In this document: positions 33,448 to 45,400 of the stretch, piece by piece
Layout of the letters: every line of letters starts with the position of its first letter
Numbering within the stretch: position 1 is the stretch's first letter
From: Symbiodinium natans
Lineage: Eukaryota; Sar; Dinophyceae; Suessiales; Symbiodiniaceae
Direction of reading: 5' to 3'
DNA: 64,000 nt
Assembly: GCA_905221605.1 (NCBI GenBank)
Contig: CAJNDS010002317.1
Span: forward strand, 398,501 to 462,500
The notes under the pieces: model-generated
What the model saw: the letters and a program-made list of their open reading frames with translations, nothing else
Databases searched by the model: none
Told to the model about the DNA's origin: nothing
Translations under genes and position numbers: made by a program

Positions 33448-36400
33448 GCCTCGGCTCGGGCTTAGGCTCTGAGCCACCAACACCTCGGAACCCGGGGCTT
33501 ATCTGGGTTGTGGAGTACTATACTTTAACACTTTTTTTGTTTCTGGGTTCCTAAACATCGCTTCTGAAACCGAAAAAGTATATACATGTTTCCAGGGTCT
33601 ACTCCAAAGTAGGGTTATAGGCTGCTTCGCTCTAGACCCACATCCTATGAGTCCTAGGTTCCTGCAGCCTCAGAATCCGAAACCTGTAACTACCCTAAGG
33701 GTTTAGGGTTTAGGGTTTAGGGTTTAGGGTTTTAGCCCTAAAGCCCCAGAAGCTTACAAACCCTAAGCCCGAAGCACAACCAAGCCCCCAAACTCAAAAC
33801 ACGCTTTGGCGGGCGGGGGGGGTGGGGCTTGCGCATGGGAGCTGCCAGGCGTTCAGCTGGCAAGTAGTGTACCTACGTAGCTGGGCCGGCCCCTGTGGAT
33901 ATTGTATATCTCTCTTTTGGGACATTTATGTCAATTTATGTATCTCCTTTTGGAGATCAATAGGATCCTATTGGGAATATTTGTCAGAGGGTGTTAGGGG
34001 CCATCCTAGTTTAGGCTTTAAAGGGGCTTAGGGTTTAGGGTATTTTCAGAGGGTGTTTTGCCCCTCGCAAGATTGCTATAGGTACCGCCGCCTAGAAAAA
34101 GACCGCGACCTGGGGCGCTAGGTGAACCCTCAACCCTAATCTGGGTTTGGGGGGCTTATGGCTTTTGGGGGCTTCGGCCAATCGGGCAGCACCTTCGTTA
34201 TCTTGTACAGGTGGAAGTTTCAGGTTAGTTTTCGGCGCTTTAGCCTCCGAAGAAGGTCAAGGAGTTTGTAAGTGTTCTGTCTGGAATGGACGAGAATTCC
34301 CTGCACATTGACCACCACCCCCGCCCCGAACCAAGAAAAGCAAGTGCCCTGTGCCCGAATTTGGGGCAACTAGCTTCCAATGCAGTCCTGAGGGCTAGTA
34401 ACCTTGGGTTGCTACTGTAGGTGGGTTCAGGAGAGGATGGATCTTCGATTCCTATAAATCCTAGAGCGCGAGATGACACAATTCCTCAATCTCGAATCCC
34501 TCTTCAATCTGCTTACGAGGCCTGTGAACGCTAAACCGCAGGAACCCCCCTGCCCCAGATCCTGACTCCAAGCCCGATTCAATCCCTCAACACTAAACCC
34601 AAGTACGGGGGTTGTAACACCCTTGATCAGCCAGTACTTTCGTTCCTTGGCTTTCTCTGTCACAGAGCACCTTAAGCCCGTACGCTTTGGGCTCACCCTA
34701 AACCCCAAGCCCTAAAAACCCTAAGAACACTGACCCCACACCCTAAGAACCCTAAACCCTCATATCCCCAAACCCTCATATCCCCAAACCCTCATAACCC
34801 CAAACCCCAAAGAAACGCCAAACCTTCAACCCAAGGCATCAGTGAGGCGTGGCCTTCGGGCGAAGACACAGCAGCCGTCCGACACCACGCTGCTTCGGCC
34901 CCTGGGATGGGTTGCCCTAAACCCTAAACCCTAAACCCTAAACCCTAAACCCTAAACTCTAAACCGGTAGTTCTACTTGGAGGTTCAGGGTATAGCCCAC
35001 TGATAAGCCCCTTAAAAAGTGCCCTGATATGTTGATAAGTACAGTTAAGATTTGTTAATAAGTACCATGAACTTCCAGGGTAGGTACTACCTAAAGAACC
35101 CTGAACATCCCTCAGCGCCAGACCTTATACACAAAAAGCCCTACTCCTCAAGCCTAACACAGCCCGGTGTGTAGCTTGAGGGAATTTGGTTCTAGGTTGT
35201 GCCGTGGTGCTTGATCCCCTTTTTTGTTGATGTTACTCAGGTCATCTGATGGAGGTCCCATGCAACAAGAAGGTGTCATTGTGTTGCCTCATAGCCCTGG
35301 AAATCCCAGAGGTACTGGCTTGTGTTCGTCGGCGGGAAGCGATTGGCTTGCAATTCCTCAGCCCAAGGGTTTAGGGTTTAGGGTTTAGGGTTTAGGGTTT
35401 AGGGTTTAGGGTTTAGGGTTTAGGGTTTAGGGTTTAGGGCTGAGCCTTTACGTTTTGGGTAAAACTGCTTTGATGATCAGGCAGTGATGCTTGTCTTCTC
35501 CGCCTTTGTGCTGGAGATCGGCTTCCTGCTTACAGGTGCGGACACACACACAGACAACAAAAAACTAAACCCTAAACCCTAAACCCTAAACCCTAAACCC
35601 CAAACCCTAAACCCTAAACCCTAAACCTATATATGTATATACATATATAACACCTCGAAGATGGGTCCCTGGCCAGGAGTTCTCTTCGGCCGGACCAACG
35701 ACCAAGACCTTAGTGGCCGGATGGGGAACTACAGATTCTCGGCCTGCAAAGCCCTCCCTCCTTGTTTCTGTTTCTGCCCCAACGCCCCTGTTGCAGTTTC
35801 GCTCTCCTGTCATGCGGGCTTCCCCTTTTAGGGTTTAAGGTTGAACCCCAAGCCCTAAACCCTAAACCCTAAACCCTAAACCCTAAACCCTAAACCCTCC
35901 AGACTTCTCAGAGATCTCAGGAGTGATGGACTCGTTGCTCACGCTCTTTGAGTACAGCCTCAAGTTGGCGGGTGGGCGACTTGCCAAAGCACCGGGTTTA
36001 GGGTTTAGGGTTTAGGGTTTAGGGTTTAGGGTTTAGGGTTTAGGCTCCAAGAAATGGTAGTGGATAGGTTTTTTTTGGGTTCGGGGCACCTTATTGGGTC
36101 CGTTTGCGGGATGGACAGGGAATGGATGGAGGTCTGTGAGGAAGACATATATTCGTACAGGTTTCCTCCATTGCTGGATTCTATGCAGTTCTTTAAATTC
36201 CCTAAAACGTCCCCCAAGCTTGGGGACCCTAAACATATAAACCCTAAACCCTAAACCCTAAACCCTAAACCCTAAACCCTAAACCCTAAACCCTAAACCC
36301 TAAACCCTAAACCCTAAACCCTAAACTCCAACCCCCCCCCCCCCCCCCCCCCCCCTCAAGAAAAAAAAGGGCGCCTAAGAACCCTGAAGCCAAGGATCTG

Positions 36401-39400
36401 CATCTGGAAGCTCGACGGCTTCGTGCACACGGATCTCTGGGCCGTCGGTGGCCCGCGGCCGGTGTACTTCCTGCGGTTCCTGCAGCGCTTTGGCGCGATG
36501 CCTAGGGTTGGAGGGCTTATGGGCTTATGGGGTTGCATTGCAGGGCTTGCAGGGCTTGCAGGGCCAGGGCTTGCAGGGTTGTAGGGTTGTAGGGTTGCAG
36601 GGTTGTAGGGTTGTAGGGTTGTAGGGTTGTAGGGTTGTAGGGTTGTAGGGCTTAGGGCTTGCTTAGGGCTATTCAGGGCTTATTTGGGTTTGCCCATGTT
36701 TCGCCGGGGGGGGGGGGGGGGGGGGTGACCGCCCCCGAACCCTTGCACCCGATAAATCTTGATTTTTATATTTGTACATCTTTGGGGCTGGGGGCTTAGC
36801 GTCACAGCGGCCCTAAAATCGGACTTGTGGCAAAGGCCGAGGCTTTCCCCTCTGGAGCCATGAAGAGAAGAATCTTCCCCTTTCGCAGGAACTGTTGGAA
36901 CCCTAAGCCCAAGTTCAGAGCTTAGGGGTTTTTAGGGTTGGTTAGGGTTTAGGGTTTAGGGTTTTTAGGGTTTAGGGTTTAGGGTTTAGGGTTAGGGTTT
37001 AGGGTTTAGGGTTTAGGGTTAGGGTTTGGGTTACTTCAGTAAGGTTTGGGGTTGATTCTCGCAGCCCCCGCGTCGAGAAGCCAAGCGCCAAACCATCTCA
37101 GGTGGTCCATAGCTGTCCCTGTCTTGATCCTGATCTCGAATCGCGCGTTTTTGGCCCAGCTCGGTTTTCGAGCGACGCCGCTTGGCGCAAAGGTATGCGT
37201 GTCAGTGCAGCCCTGGCACACTCATTCTTCCTTCTACTAGGACCAGGAGTAGGCCCTCATTTCTTTTTTTTGCGGGTTGGGGTTCCCTTAATAATCCCCT
37301 TAAAACCACAAAGGGCACCTTTTCATTCCTCGGTTACTCCTGGGTCTAGTACAGAGCGCATCATCCACGAATTGCGGCCGCTACGAATGCTAAGGACGGA
37401 TGGGGTGCAGATAGGCTTCGATCACCAACGTTATTCCAGATAGGTTAACCCATAAGCTACCAACAACTACATCGTACCTACCCATTTTGGTTCAGTTGGC
37501 CCGCAAGAATAAAAAAGCCCGACATGTCGGGATGAAAAGCTGCATGCCTCAGCATTTTTGCAGGCTTCGTGCAATTGTTTCGGGGGCAGGTGGGGCAGGT
37601 TAGGCTTTAAACCCTAAAACCTAAACCCGCAATCATATATACCGGAGCTGGGACCCCTCCACCAGTTGAACCTCTCAATCTTCTTGAAGGTTCCCTATGT
37701 GCCCCCCCACCCCCCCCCCCCCCCCGAATGCCGTGCATACCATTAGTATGCCCTCTATCCGGAGGGATGGTGGATTCGGTTAAGAGCTTCAGGCCAGGGC
37801 TGAGGGTTGAGGCTTGAGGCACTTAAGGTGGTGAACAGGGAGGCTTCGGGGCTTGGGGCTAAGAACGGGGCTTCCTTCTCAACCGTACGATGCTGCCATT
37901 GAGGGATGGTTTACCCTAAACCCTAAACCCTAAACCCTAAACCCTAAACCCGAAACCCTTACGGTGGCGATGAGGCTTGAGCTCAAGAGGTGGATCGCTG
38001 TGCCGCAAGTCATAAACTTTCCGAAGGTTTTGGGTAGGATTTAGGGTTCAGGGTTCAGCACTTTAGGGTGCAAGGTTGTTAGCTTCTGTGGCCCTAAACC
38101 CTAAACCCTAAACCCTAAACCCTGAAGCCCCCCCGGCAGACGGTGATGCCATCCCCAGGCTGCTACGCTCTTTGCCCTCCCTGGTGGCCGTGTTCCTCTC
38201 CGTTTGGCTGCTTAGCAGCCCAGTGGTACCCTTTTCCTTTTCTTTTTTTGTTTATGGATTCCCTTATGCCTATTTTGTAAGGGTTATGGGCCATGGGTTC
38301 CCTTATGCCTATTTTTGTAAGGGTTCCCTTCATATGTTTTTGGTTCAAGGTTCCTTGCTAAAGGAACCAAGCCTTCAAAAAGTAGCCAACCCCAAAAAAG
38401 GGTGCCCCAGTGGTACCCCTTTCCCTTTTTTGGTTCAGGGTTCCCTTGTAAAGTAACCAACCCAACAAAAGGTGCCCTTATCATAATATTGGGCTACCAA
38501 GGTTGTCGTGGGTGATGGAGGTGACGACAGTGTACGCCTGGAGGCAGGCCTTTGGTGCTTGAACGAAACCCTACAACCTGAATCCTGAACCCTATACTAG
38601 GACCCAGAGGGTTTAGGGTTTAGGGTTTAGGGTTTAGGGTTTAGGGCTATTCCATCTTATTCCATTGTTTTCGGGTTTAGGTTCCCTCATAAACCCTGTG
38701 AGACCAAAAGGGTCACCCTTTTTATTCCTAGGTTACCCTTGGGTTTTCGTTTAGGTTCCAGTGTTTGGGCTTAAGGGTTTTTTCTCGTGGCTGGGCTCGA
38801 CATCGTGGCGCAAAACCACTTTCGAGACCCTCAGCCCCAAACCCCCACACCCTAACCTAGGGGCTCCGAATAACCCAAAGTGGGAAGTCGTTGTAGACAG
38901 AAGGCTCCGCCTTTCGCATATACCTGGAGTTCGGGAACAATAAGTAAGCCCCGGAAAGACGCCTATCGAAACTCCTACACACATACAAAGTCCCATCCCC
39001 CCCCCCCCCCCCTACTTCAAACATCCCAACCTCGCCTCAGAAAACCCTCAACCCTTAACCCCAAACCCCAAACCCAAACCCTAAACCCTATGAACCCTGA
39101 AATGCTGCCGGGACTCGACTGGCGAACTCCCGGTCGCCTTGCTGTATCCGACTTTGGGGGAGAGGTTCAGGGTTTAGGGTTTAGGTTTAGGGTTTAGGGC
39201 TGAGGGTTTAGGAGGTTTAGGTTTAGGGTTTAGGGTTTTGGGGAGTTTAGGGTTAGGGTTTAGGGTTTGGGGAGTTTAGGGTTAGGGTTTAGGGTTTTTT
39301 AGGCCTAGCCTACCCCCCCCCCTTTCCCCATCTTTGAGCAGGTGGCCCTGCATGTTCGTCAGCGGTTTCTGCTTCGTAGTGGCGGAGGTGGATCAGCTGC

Positions 39401-42400
39401 GACTCTGCTGGCCGCTTGGAAGTTTAGGGTTTAGGGTTTAGGGTTAAGGGTTAAGGGTTTAGGGTTTAGGCTGCGCAACCCAACAGCCAGCAAGACAAAG
39501 ATGGTCAAGTTCGGTTCCGTGCCGTTCTGTTCCGTCCGGACAGGCTTCGGCTGCTGGGAATTAGGGTGACCCCCCTGTACGTCCTTGCGTGGAAGAAAGG
39601 TGCGACCGTGCTACTTTTGGCGTGCAAAGTTGTGCGGTTGAATCGCACGGCCATCCGGAGCGAGCCCAGGCGGATGAGTCTGTTCTAGAACAGAGCGACC
39701 ACCGGTACCACCCCCTACCCTGCTACCTCCTACTACCCTACTACTCCCCTACTACCCCCACTACCCCCCTACCCCTGCTACCCCCCCCCCCCGCCCGCGG
39801 GATTAAGGGGTGACGGCCCTTTAGGCCCCAGATAAGACATGAGGCAGTGCCGGCACGTGGAGCTCTACGGCCTAAAGCGGTGCATGGTGGTCTACCAGCG
39901 CCTCAGGAAGCAATGTTCAGGGTTTAGGGTTCAGGGTTAGGGTTTAGGGTTTAGACTTAGGATGTTCCCTTTTATACTAACAGTCCTTCTTAGGGATTAT
40001 AATCGGGAAGGGGGTACGACAATCCCTATTCAGAACCGTTGGTATAAGGGGCAACATCTCAAGTTTAGGTCCTACAGCCCTGAGTCCTCGACCCGAAACC
40101 TGCCGCGGCAGGTTTAGGGCTACTAGGGGTTAGGGTCTAGTGTCAGTATGGGTTTAGGGATGTTAGGGCCATTAAAAGGGTTGTGAGGGTTTAGAGTTAC
40201 TTCGTGTCTTCAGGGTTTAGGAATGCAACCGCTCTGGCCCCAGGGGCAGTCAGGAGGCCTGCGCTAGAGAGAAGATGCCTACCCAACTCCAAACCCTAAA
40301 CCCTAAGCCTTATAAGCCCTAAGCCCTAAACCCTAAACCCTAAACCCTAAGCCCTAAGCCCTAAACCCTAAACCCTAAACCCTAAACCCTAAACCCTAAA
40401 CCCTAAACCCTAAACCCTAAACCCTAAACCCTAAACCCGAACCCGAAATCCTTGATGAACCCAAGGCTGCTTTGCTTCTCCTTCTACACGGGCGTCTTCA
40501 TGCTCGGCCGCTTCGGGCTCATTGGCCTGCAGCAGGAGCAGTACATCTACGCGTACTGCGACTCTACCGTCAAGGCCCCTATGTCGTCTAGGGTTTGGGG
40601 TTTGGGGTTTAGGATTTAGGGTTTAGGGTTTGGGGTTTAGGGTTTAGGGTTTAGGGCAACCCCAAACCCTAAAGAAGCAGGGCTCCGAAGCCTTTCTTCC
40701 ACATTTGGGGCTAGGACCACCCTCATCCCTTTGTGTTCCGATGTTGTTGGGGTGGGGGAGGGCTGTTTAGGGTTTAGGGCTTAGGGTGAGGTTCCATGAG
40801 GTTCCTGGGTGCTGAAGATGGGTTTCAGGTTTAGGGCAGGCATTCGAGGACGCCATCATGCATGTTCGAAACTCCTACGCCCTAAACCCTAAACCCAAAA
40901 CCCTAAACCCTAAACCCTAAACCCTAAACCCGAACCTTTTGCAGGTCTTGCAGGGCGCTATTTTGGCGCTGATCCGCGGCTGCGAAGATGCGCCTTGGCA
41001 TGTGAAACAAGGTTTAAATTACTGTTATTGGTCAGTGTATAGAAGGTTCCTATTAATATTGGTGAGTGTATATACTTGGTGTCCTTTTGGAGATACAAGA
41101 AATATAAACCCCACTTCATGTGGGGTTCACGGGGTCCTTGAGCAGCCCACTGTCGATTGAGCCTCATCCCTATGAAGCCTAAACGCTAGAAACAGCAGAT
41201 TTCCATAGGTCTGGTGGCGGCAAGCAGACCCTTGAACAACGCAGAATGTGGACCCTGAAAATAGCCCCGAATAGGGCCGAAATCGTCCCGGGATATGGGG
41301 CGGGAGCTGCGGATTCCCCGTTGTGAGGCTGGATTTTCAAGCAAGAGTTTGCAGCCCCAAGCCCGATGTAAGGCGGCGGATTTAGGGTACCCTTTTTTTT
41401 TTTGTGTTCAAGGTTCCTTCTAAAAAGTAACCAACCCAAAAAGGGTACCCTTGTTATAATATGGTTACGGTGCTGCAAGGTCCTGACTCAATGACTTAGA
41501 GACTGCCCATAAATCTTGAAAACCCATGCGGCCCCCCACCCTGCCCAAAGATCTTGAAAACCCATATGCCCTCTCCCCCCCCCACCCAGGCAAAGACGAT
41601 CCACGTTTGGTATGCAGAGGCTGTCGCGTACAAGAAGGCCCCGCAAGGGGAAGTGGTAGGGGGCGTGAATCCCATACCATTTGGGGTTCAGAGGGCTGGG
41701 AGTCAGGCTTCAGTGGTTCAAGGGTTTTGGGTTAGGGTTTGGGACATTTTTTTTGGGTCCTGAGTCCCGAAACCCGAATCCTGAACCGGGGTTCTCTACC
41801 GCCCTAAAACCCCAAACGATCCGGAGTGCTGAGCCCGAAACCCTAAACCCTAAACCCTAAACCCTAAACCCTAAACCCTAAACCTTAAACCCTGAACCCT
41901 AAACCCTATGCGGAGATGTCACAGGACATTGAAGCAGTGTAAAGAGGGTTGAAACAACCCGTTGTATTTGGCTCAAGGATGGCATCGGAGGCCGTCAGCA
42001 AGGTGTGTGCAAAAGTAGTGCCCGCAGGAGTAGGGTTTGGGGGTGTTGGTCTAGGATCCCGTGGTTGGGTTGGTTGTGTTGCCTTAGGGCCGGTAACCCC
42101 ACACTGGACCCCTAGTCCGAGAGTCCTGGCCGGTACCCCTTCAGGGATCCAGGAAACGGAGAACAACAGAATGAAGAGCAAATTAGCGGCCTTAAGGGTT
42201 GATATCGTGGTTCCTTTTCCCCTTTCGGTTGCCCCCCGTACCCTACACCCTAAACCCTAAACCCTAAACCCTAAACCCTAAACCCTAAACCCTAAACCCT
42301 AAACCCTAAACCCTAAACTCACATGGTTGCCCTGCTCGATCGCCGACAGGACTTCGATGCCATCCTGAAGCTGGCGCACGTGCCGATCTTTACCATGCGA

Positions 42401-45400
42401 ACGGACTTGACGATTACTCGCAGCCGGGCGGCATTGCTATAGGGTTTAGTAGGGTTTAGGGTTTAGGGTTTAGGGTTTAGGGTTTAGGGTTTAGGGTTAG
42501 CCCAGTGGTGCCCTTTACTTTTTTTTTGGCTCTGGGTTCCCTTATACAGTAACCAACCAGCTGGGTGGCATTGATACCTTGGTAGCCCAGTGGTACCCTT
42601 TACTTTTTTTTGTTTTTGCCCTGGGTTCCTTAAAAAGTAACCAACCCAAAAAAGGGTCCCTTGTTATAATATGGTTACGGGCCACTAGAAACGGAAGCCC
42701 GAAGGTACTTCCCGGCGAAGAACTGGTAGGGTATAGAATGCCATAAAACGCGCGAACAGCCCTGTCTCAGCCTCCCCGACCCCAAATCCCGTGAACCCAA
42801 AGCCCCTGAACTCCTGAACCCAAAGCCCCGACACCGCGACCCCCCGAATCTTGCAGGTTGGGGGAGTTCTGGGTTTCACAAACTTTCTGATGCCTCTATG
42901 ATGATGATTGTCATCCCGACGGTGATGTTGCTGTTGCTGGCTGCTCTTAGCTGAGTACTGCTGTTCATCTTGTAGTTTAAGAAGATGTTTGTTCTTAGGG
43001 GTCAGGGCCTCCCATTTCCCTTGCGGCCATACCGAAACTAGTATGTGATTCGATGAGCTGAGGAGCAGTTCAGACAAGCCCAAACCCCCAGGGTTGAGGG
43101 TTTAGGGTTTAATTAGGGTTTAGGATTTATGGTTAATATGGGCCCTTGGGTCGTATCAGGGGGGCACTTTGGGGCTTCCGAACTAAGGGCTAATACTATA
43201 AGGGCCCTTGCAACTGCAGACGCCCTAATTCAACCCCTAAACTCGTAAAGACTGAACCCTATAATATTCATAATAATATAAATAAGAATAGTAATAATAA
43301 TTATAATAACCCCCACACTCCCACACCCTGTGGAGACCTTCTGTCGCAGCCCAAGGAATGAACGAGACCGCGGTAGCATCTCGGCGTGGGAAAAGGGTTT
43401 CTAGCTGCCGGAGCAATCTCGGTTTAGGGTTTAGGGTTTAGGGTTTAGGGTTTCGGAAGAGCGAGTTTTGGGAAGGTACCTGGGAGCTTGGGGAGCTTGC
43501 AGGGAGCACTAGGAATGTCAGGTTACCCGGCCCCCTACACCCTCCCTTCTGCAGGTTAAGGTTCCCCTAAACCCTTAACCCTTAACTCCCTAAACCCTAA
43601 ACCCTAAACCCTAAACCCTAAACCCTAAACCCTAAACCCTAAACCCTAAACCCTAAACCCTAAACCCTAACCCCCCCCCCCCCCCATACCCCGTAACAGG
43701 AATTGCTAGAGCACTACGGCCGCAGCCAACTCATTGGCCGGAGCCTGAGGAGTGAATGGTTGAGATGCTGCTTTTGGATCACTGCCGAAACTCCTAGCAA
43801 CCCGGAGCCCGACACCCTGTAATTACGTTGAGGGCTTTTAAGTTTAAGGGGCGTATATAGGGTCTTCCAGGCTTAGGGGGCGGGTTTTGAGTTTAGGGTT
43901 TATAGGGTTTAGGGTTTAGGGCTGTCGTGGTCTTACCTGTCTTACAGCGCCGATTGAGTAAGCCTTGAACACCTTAACAATGGCTGAAAAAACCTTGAAG
44001 TCCCACACTGGGCTAGTAATCATGGGTTCCCCTACTACCTACTACCCCCTGATTTTCTCCCATAATTAAGGCTATGTTGGGAAACCTAGGGGGGGGGGGG
44101 TAGTATAGAGGGGGGTAGTAGGGAAACCCATGAAGTAAGGTCAATTGAGCATGGCTTTGTTGTTTTAGTTGCACGCATGTTTGGCTTGCATTTTGTTGTA
44201 TCCTGCGCTTTTTCAATTCCTTGACGCCCAAATCTCTGAGCTCCCAAAACCCTTTAGGGGGTTAGGGTTTAGGGTTCAGGTTTTTTGAATCCCAAAGGTC
44301 CTATGACTCAGAGGTTACGAAAGGCTCCTGAACCTGAAGCGACGCTTTTTTAAAGCGTGCTTCAGCCGGTTCTTTGTTTGCCCCATTTGAGCCCCACACA
44401 ACTGGAATCCTAGAAACTTGAACCGCTCTCTCTGGGTCCTGTCAAGGGCAGGTGTGCCCCAAACCCCAAACCCCAAACCCCAAACCCCAAACCCCAAACC
44501 CCAAACCCCAAACCCCAAACCCCAAACCCCAAACCCCAAACCCCAAACCCCAAACCACAAACCCCAAACCCCAAACCCCAAACCCCAAACCCCAAACCCC
44601 AAACCCCAAACCCCAAACCCCAAACCCCAAACCCCAAACCCCAAACCCCAAACCCTAAACCCTAAACCCTAAGCCCTAAGCCCTAAGCCCTAGGCCCTAA
44701 GCCCTCAGCCCCAGAACGGAACGTATCTCCTGACCATCTGCTAGGCTCCAGCTTGAACGATATCCTTGCCGACGGCAGCAAGGAGGCAAGGACCCTAAAC
44801 CCGGAATGATTACTAATCGTATTCTCTTATGTTTAGGGTTTAGGGTTTAGGGTTTAGGGTTTAGGGTTTAGGGTTTAGGGTTTAGGGTTTAGGGTTTAGG
44901 GTTTAGGGTTTAGGGTGTCCCTCTATAAGTATATCATAAGAACCCCCCCACCCCCCACCCCCCCGCCAGTCGCATAAAGTCAACCGAAGACCACCTCCAT
45001 CCTGTGGGATGTAGGGGGGAATCCCCAGCATAAGCTGGTTGGTTGTGGGTTTCGGGCTGAAGGGTGTGCAGTAGCGAGGCTAAACCTGCAAACATCGCAA
45101 GTAGGTAAGTAGGGTACGAAGGCCCGGCGGTGTGCTTGGTAGCCCAGTGGTACCCTTTACTTGTTTTTTTTTGCTCTGGGTTCCCTTCTAAAGTAACCAA
45201 CCAAAAAAAGGGGTGCCCTTGTCATAATATGGTAAGTGTGGGAGATTTAGAGGGTCCTGGAGGCCATCCACAAAGTGCTGGAGACGATGAAGCAAGACCA
45301 CTGGAGGACCCCAGTGGCATTAGGGGTTAGGGGGGTTTAGGGATTCAGGGTTTAGGGTTTAGGGATTAGGGATTTAGGGTTTAGGTTTTAGGGTTTAGGG

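Noticed and set aside
35912-35969. Voltage-gated ion channel pore segment
   Set aside because: DSLLTLFEYSL looked channel-like at first, but the neighbouring exons join in phase to rhodopsin helices.
44315-44672. Gly-Phe-Gly-Val-Trp or Pro-Asn-Pro-Lys repeat protein
   Set aside because: Heptamer array without stops in any frame; no codon-like sequence outside it.
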